Shown piece by piece: positions 60,064 through 64,000 of a DNA stretch of 64,000 nt. The notes beneath the pieces were generated by a model that saw only the letters and a program-made list of their open reading frames with translations, was not told where the DNA came from and ran no database searches. The stretch spans positions 1-64,000 of the forward strand of contig JAEWMZ010000480.1 of the NCBI GenBank assembly GCA_023392995.1, read 5' to 3'. A program made the translations under genes and the position numbers. Origin of the DNA: Bacillota bacterium. GTDB lineage: Bacteria; Bacillota; Clostridia; Lachnospirales; Lachnospiraceae. Position 1 is the first letter of the stretch; the number at the start of each line of letters is the position of its first letter.

Positions 60064-60213
60064 TAAGTAATTGCGAACCTCATTAACAGAAGATATTATA
60101 TACCCAGCAGATTCTGTTTCGAAGCGGAAGCTAAGCCCGAAGGAAACGCCCCCGCAAAGATATCGTATCTGCGGTGTATGCAATTCAAAACTCATTGTCT
60201 CGCAATTGCCTAA
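60064..60213. repeat. Palindromic intergenic element, copy 3
   Basis: Same orientation as copy 1: TAATTGCGAACCTCATTA at the start, GTTTCGAAGCGGAAGCTAAGC near the middle, CGTATCTGCGGTGTATGC and TGTCTCGCAATTGCCTAA at the end. It lies between hflK and proA and stops 3 bases before the proA stop codon. A lone terminus (CAATTGTGTTTCGCAATT, 63823-63840) may be a remnant of a fourth. Confidence 0.8.
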
Positions 60214-60215
60214 TC

Positions 60216-61463
60216 TTATTTTCTTATCTGACCATTTCCAAAAATAATATACTTCGTCGTAGTCAGTTCCTTCAGACCCATAGGTCCTCTGGCATGGAGC
60301 TTTTGCGTACTGATACCAATTTCAGCTCCAAAACCGAATTCATTGCCATCAGTAAAGCGAGTAGAAGCATTTACATAGACTGCCGCGGAATCAATCTCAT
60401 TTAAGAATTTTAAGGCACGATCATAGTCCTTTGTAATAATCGCCTCAGAATGCTTGGTGCTATAGTGGTTAATATGTGCAATGGCGGCTTCAATACTATC
60501 GACGATCTTTAAAGAAATGATTTTATCCAGATACTCCGTACCATAATCAGCCTCCTCAGCAGGTACAAAACCGCTGCACATACTGCAAGCTCTCGCATCG
60601 GCGCGTATCTCAACTTCCTTGGCATGTAATCTCTCGTATACCAGTGGCAGAAACTCCTCACTAACCTTTTCATGAATTACCAGGGATTCACAAGCATTGC
60701 ATACTCCAAGACGATGGGTCTTAGCATTATCAATGATATCCAGTGCCATATTAAAATCAGCAAATTCATCCACATAGACATGGCAGTTGCCAGTGCCGGT
60801 CTCAATAACCGGAATAGAGCTGTTCTCCAGAACTGTTTTGATCAAACCTGCGCCGCCGCGAGGAATTAATACATCGATATAAGCATTCAGCCTCATAAAA
60901 TCCCGCGCAACCTCACGCGAGGTATCCTCAATCAATTGAACAGCATCCTCGGTACAGCCACTGCTTTTCAGTCCCTGTCTAAGAGCTGCAACCACTGCCT
61001 TGTTGGACTCAATTGCATCACTGCCTCCACGCAATACCACAGCATTACCGGTCTTGAAGCACAAGCCAAAGGCATCCGCTGTAACATTCGGACGTGATTC
61101 ATAGATAATTCCAATTACACCAAGTGGAACTACCTTCTTCCCAATCGTCAGTCCATTGGGTCGTACTGTCATATTCAGCACCTCACCAATTGGATCCGGT
61201 AGCGCGCAAATCTGAAGCAGACCATCCGCCATCCCCTTTAGTCTCTCCGGCGTTAACCTGAGACGGTCAATTAACGAGCCCTTGACTCCAGCCTGCTTTG
61301 CTGCCTGAACATCTAAAGCATTCGCAGCTAAAATCTCAGCCTCAGCCTGTAACAGTGAATCTGCACATGCTCTTAAAGCCCTATTTTTATCGTCCTGTAA
61401 CAGGAGATTCAATGCGGTAGCTGCTTTTCTTGCGTTTTCACCTAATTGGTCCAAATAATTCAT
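60216..61463 (-). CDS. proA: Gamma-glutamyl phosphate reductase
   Basis: The start is ATG 61461-61463 after AGGAGG. The 415-residue protein has the ALDH-like fold of Pro[59 protein letters not shown], the active cysteine in [16 protein letters not shown] and [33 protein letters not shown]. It reduces gamma-glutamyl phosphate with NADPH in proline synthesis. proB is not visible in the window. Confidence 0.97.
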   Translation of the reverse strand: MNYLDQLGENARKAATALNLLLQDDKNRALRACADSLLQAEAEILAANALDVQAAKQAGVKGSLIDRLRLTPERLKGMADGLLQICALPDPIGEVLNMTVRPNGLTIGKKVVPLGVIGIIYESRPNVTADAFGLCFKTGNAVVLRGGSDAIESNKAVVAALRQGLKSSGCTEDAVQLIEDTSREVARDFMRLNAYIDVLIPRGGAGLIKTVLENSSIPVIETGTGNCHVYVDEFADFNMALDIIDNAKTHRLGVCNACESLVIHEKVSEEFLPLVYERLHAKEVEIRADARACSMCSGFVPAEEADYGTEYLDKIISLKIVDSIEAAIAHINHYSTKHSEAIITKDYDRALKFLNEIDSAAVYVNASTRFTDGNEFGFGAEIGISTQKLHARGPMGLKELTTTKYIIFGNGQIRK

Positions 61464-61594
61464 AACTACTTTCCTCCTATTCTTTTTCTTAGAGCTTTTC
61501 AAAAATCTTTCTCTAACAAGAGTAAATTTACGATTATACTCATATTATGCTGAACACGGTGTTACTTAAACTCACTTCGTGATTAGAAACAAAA

Positions 61595-62668
61595 CTAACT
61601 TTCCACATAATCGGAAAACATGTTTCCATTCAGTGTCTTCCATGTAATTTCCGCATCTTCTGTCATATCAGCTGTAGCACCCAATTTTTTCTCTTTTTCC
61701 ATAATCATTTTCGAAACCTCCTCCGGTGTAATAAATGGCACCGAGGCCTCATCAAAGATTTCTTTGTATATGCTGCTGGTATAAAGGTCTGCAGCTTCAA
61801 CCGGCTCCCAATTATCGTCATAAACGTAAAATGTGTAGAAATACTCTTTATCGCTAACCTCATCTAATATCGCTGTATTATCCTGATTAAAACATATGGT
61901 ATCTACCTCAATATTGCCTGATACTTCCTTGGCCTCCACTAATTTGGGAATCACTCCTAGATCATCCGATAAAGCAAGCTGGTTAATATCGAGCTCACTC
62001 TCTATCGATGCAATAAAGTGCAAATTACCATCCTTGTCTATTAAACTATATTCACTTATATGATTGCTGGCTCCATTGCTGCCGCCAGACTGATAATATC
62101 CATATTCATTCATTGAAGATTCGCTTCTAGCCCAGGTCTCGTAACAATAAGTAAGAAATAATTTACCATCGATATATTTCATAATATAAACAAGAGTACT
62201 GTCATCATCCCTATCATAAATGTCCATACCATTAAAGCGAAGAGCCAATTCGTTCACTCCGTCCTTACCACAATCGATATAGCTATAATCTAGATATTCA
62301 ACCTTTTTATTTTCAGAGCTTTTAAAATAATAGTCAGTAAGTATTTTGAGAACTTCCGAAAGTGTATATTCACTTCCACTTTTGTATAAAGCTTCCTCCA
62401 TATCGTCTTTTGGCATAAAACGGTCAAAAGATACCTTGTTTTCATTTTTCAAAAATTTCTTGTAGGCTTCCATGGAAAAATCTTCTGGAATAAAGGTTGG
62501 TATTATTGTAGGTGTATTCGTTGGAGCTATTGTAATTTCAGGAGTTGGTGACGGAGAAGTAGTTGTTAAAACATTAGAATTATTTACACTTTCGATTTTC
62601 TTGCATCCCTGAATCATTAGCAATAATGAAAGTATTAATATTATAAATACCATTTTATTCTTTTTCAC
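61595..62668 (-). CDS. Secreted lipoprotein of unknown function
   Basis: The 357-residue protein begins with a lipoprotein signal (MVFIILILSLLLMIQGC with the lipid Cys at residue 22) and a TPTNTP-rich linker (residues 35-62). The body (63-357) is alpha/beta with a repeated E-Y-x-L-S theme and no known motif. Its surface position and linker are typical of clostridial lipoproteins of unknown role. Confidence 0.8.
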   Translation of the reverse strand: MKKNKMVFIILILSLLLMIQGCKKIESVNNSNVLTTTSPSPTPEITIAPTNTPTIIPTFIPEDFSMEAYKKFLKNENKVSFDRFMPKDDMEEALYKSGSEYTLSEVLKILTDYYFKSSENKKVEYLDYSYIDCGKDGVNELALRFNGMDIYDRDDDSTLVYIMKYIDGKLFLTYCYETWARSESSMNEYGYYQSGGSNGASNHISEYSLIDKDGNLHFIASIESELDINQLALSDDLGVIPKLVEAKEVSGNIEVDTICFNQDNTAILDEVSDKEYFYTFYVYDDNWEPVEAADLYTSSIYKEIFDEASVPFITPEEVSKMIMEKEKKLGATADMTEDAEITWKTLNGNMFSDYVES

Positions 62669-62799
62669 TTGTTATCTTCTCCTTCGTAAACGTTTTGTTT
62701 GGTTAAATCTTTTATTCATTGGATGCTAGTATTAATAATATCTTTTTTTATACTATTTCTTTCGGATGTAACTGATATTGATAACCTCATATGCTGATC

Positions 62800-63387
62800 C
62801 TATTCATCCATACAACGATAAATTTTTGTGGGGGTTATAATCTCATCAGCCCGTATATCAAACTCCTCCGAAGGTATCTGTTCCATTATCTGAAAGTCAT
62901 AGGCGAGTGCTAACTTATGAAATACATCCGCACCTTGTATTGCCAGATATTTATCATAATATCCGGCTCCATACCCAATACGATTACCATACGAATCAAA
63001 AGCCAGTCCCGGAAGCAGCATAACATTTTCCTTTCGTTCACTTCCTGGTGTTGAAAGAAAACGATTCTCCTTATCCTCGGCGGGCTCCAGTATACCATAG
63101 GTACTCCGCACCAACCCCTTCCGGCTTGTGATTTCATAAAACTCTATGCCATGGGCTTCTACCCTGGGTATATAGACCTGCTTTCCATGAAGAATAGCCT
63201 GATCAATGATATCAATCGTATTAATCTCAGATTGAAAGGACACGTAAACAAACAATCTCTTACAGCTCTGATACTCTTTTGTATTCATAAGCTGATGCCA
63301 TATGCACTCATTAAATTGTCTCCGCTGCTCCTCACTAAGCTCACTTCTTAACTTTTTTTGATTAATTCGTATTTCACCTTTTGTCAT
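62800..63387 (-). CDS. 5-formyltetrahydrofolate cyclo-ligase
   Basis: The 195-residue protein has the MTHFS signatures: the basic N-terminus (GEIRINQKKLRSELSEEQRRQFN), VYIPRVEAHGIEFYEI and LLPGLAFDSYGNRIGYGAGYYDKYL near the C-terminus. It uses ATP to make 5,10-methenyl-THF from 5-formyl-THF. Gene name varies (yqgN/fau). Confidence 0.95.
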   Translation of the reverse strand: MTKGEIRINQKKLRSELSEEQRRQFNECIWHQLMNTKEYQSCKRLFVYVSFQSEINTIDIIDQAILHGKQVYIPRVEAHGIEFYEITSRKGLVRSTYGILEPAEDKENRFLSTPGSERKENVMLLPGLAFDSYGNRIGYGAGYYDKYLAIQGADVFHKLALAYDFQIMEQIPSEEFDIRADEIITPTKIYRCMDE

Positions 63388-63546
63388 AGGATTTTCCTTT
63401 GTAGATTTGATATTTGCTTTAGGTTACAATAGATTACGCTGAATGAAAAGATATTTTTTCTAATAGTTTCATTAAAAAATAATTAAGAAGCTGTTATTTA
63501 GATATTTTCCATCGTTTTCAACCTTATCTTTTCGTTCAGCAATTTA

Positions 63547-63765
63547 CTACTGTTCATCCTCTTTCTTACTGTCAGAAGCTTTCGAAATTGATCCATCCGG
63601 ATTTACAAAGGATACATTTTCTAAGGTGCCTCTTAAATTACTGCGTATTGCAGCCACATATTCTTTCCTTAGTAGTGCCTGCTCTTCCTTCTCCTGCTCT
63701 GTTAAACCTTCTGCCTGGGATTTATGATATAATTCATTTATTCTTGCAATTCTTGCTTCGTTCAT
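63547..63765 (-). CDS. UPF0291 (DUF896) family protein
   Basis: The 72-residue helical protein matches UPF0291 (YnzC-like): ARIARINELYHKSQAEGLTEQEKEEQALLRKEYVAAIRSNLRGTLENV, with a disordered charged tail. It is cytosolic, of unknown role, in several Firmicutes next to SOS genes. AGGTTC precedes the ATG. Confidence 0.9.
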   Translation of the reverse strand: MNEARIARINELYHKSQAEGLTEQEKEEQALLRKEYVAAIRSNLRGTLENVSFVNPDGSISKASDSKKEDEQ

Positions 63766-63872
63766 GAAGAACCTCCATATATATTTTAATTTTTAATTCC
63801 GATACCGGAAAATTTCATATATCAATTGTGTTTCGCAATTATAGTTTTCATTAAGGCTAGAATCCGTATTCT

Positions 63873-63923
63873 ATTTTTATTAATTATCCTTTTTTATTAA
63901 TTATCCTTTTTTATTAATTATCC
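63873..63923. repeat. Three tandem 17-bp repeats
   Basis: TTTTTTATTAATTATCC occurs three times in a row (63873-63889 with A for the first T, 63890-63906, 63907-63923). The last copy overlaps the stop of the next gene. AT-rich low-complexity DNA prone to slippage. Confidence 0.9.
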
Positions 63924-64000
63924 TTCATTTTGATACTGCTTCGAGCTGATATAGTCCATAATGTTAAAGTTCTCAGTCTTATGCGCTACAAATAAGGTTC
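63918..64000 (-). CDS. C-terminus of an unidentified gene (runs off the window)
   Basis: A minus-strand frame stays open from base 64000 to TAA at 63918-63920 and encodes LFVAHKTENFNIMDYISSKQ plus six residues (YQNEG end). Too little is seen to name it. Confidence 0.5.
   Translation of the reverse strand, partial: TLFVAHKTENFNIMDYISSKQYQNEG

Overview
The window is a low-GC Firmicute chromosome segment, most likely a spore-forming Clostridia of the Lachnospiraceae type. The evidence is the house-keeping and sporulation gene set (spoIIM, xerD, a dacF-type carboxypeptidase, pyrimidine nucleoside phosphorylase, rny, miaB, hflKC, proA, proC, a UPF0291 protein), the AT-rich codon use and the strong GGAGG ribosome sites. 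It carries one complete, about 39.5 kb siphovirus prophage.

Layout. 1-3138: a membrane protein and TetR operon with a clear autoregulatory operator, a secreted Big_2 protein, and the 3' part of dacF. 3123-42618: the prophage, bounded by a 16-bp direct repeat (GCAACACAGGCATCAT) that lies inside dacF. Removing the prophage rejoins the two halves into one 409-codon frame. 42593-43036: the 5' part of dacF. 43.1-64 kb: chromosome, with a Big_2 membrane protein, pdp, aroF, xerD, spoIIM, a Nudix hydrolase, proC, an aminotransferase, rny, miaB, an M14 peptidase, hflC/hflK, proA, a lipoprotein, 5-formyl-THF cyclo-ligase and UPF0291.

Inside the prophage, nearly everything is on the minus strand. 3.1-9.8 kb holds a large serine recombinase beside attL, small genes, an adenine-methylase-like protein, a PAPS-reductase-like protein, a tyrosine recombinase and a sigma-like regulator. 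9.9-15.5 kb is the replication block: DUF2303-like, replication-terminator-like, cytosine methylase, replisome organizer with a possible internal origin, then a tubulin-like GTPase (TubZ type), a small winged-helix protein (TubR type) and a 30-bp repeat array (tubC type). 15.5-20.4 kb is control: AbrB and XRE regulators, a lambda-like divergent promoter with three operators, and an exonuclease-BRCT protein. 20.5-21.4 kb is lysis. 21.6-24.5 kb is a cargo block: a second tyrosine recombinase under a probable antisense RNA, a homing endonuclease whose ribosome site is locked in a perfect hairpin, an RHH protein and a GNAT. 24.5-41.6 kb is the tail, head and packaging module, including a -1 frameshift in the tail chaperone gene. 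41.7-42.6 kb holds a third, minimal tyrosine recombinase and attR.

The most interesting combination is a phage that inactivates a sporulation-locus gene reversibly, rebuilds an almost perfectly palindromic 50-bp attP on excision, and carries a plasmid-type tubulin partition system. This suggests a switch between an integrated state and a segregated episome. Outside the prophage, the chromosome carries two arrays of 60-65-bp degenerate tandem repeats and three copies of a roughly 150-bp palindromic element.
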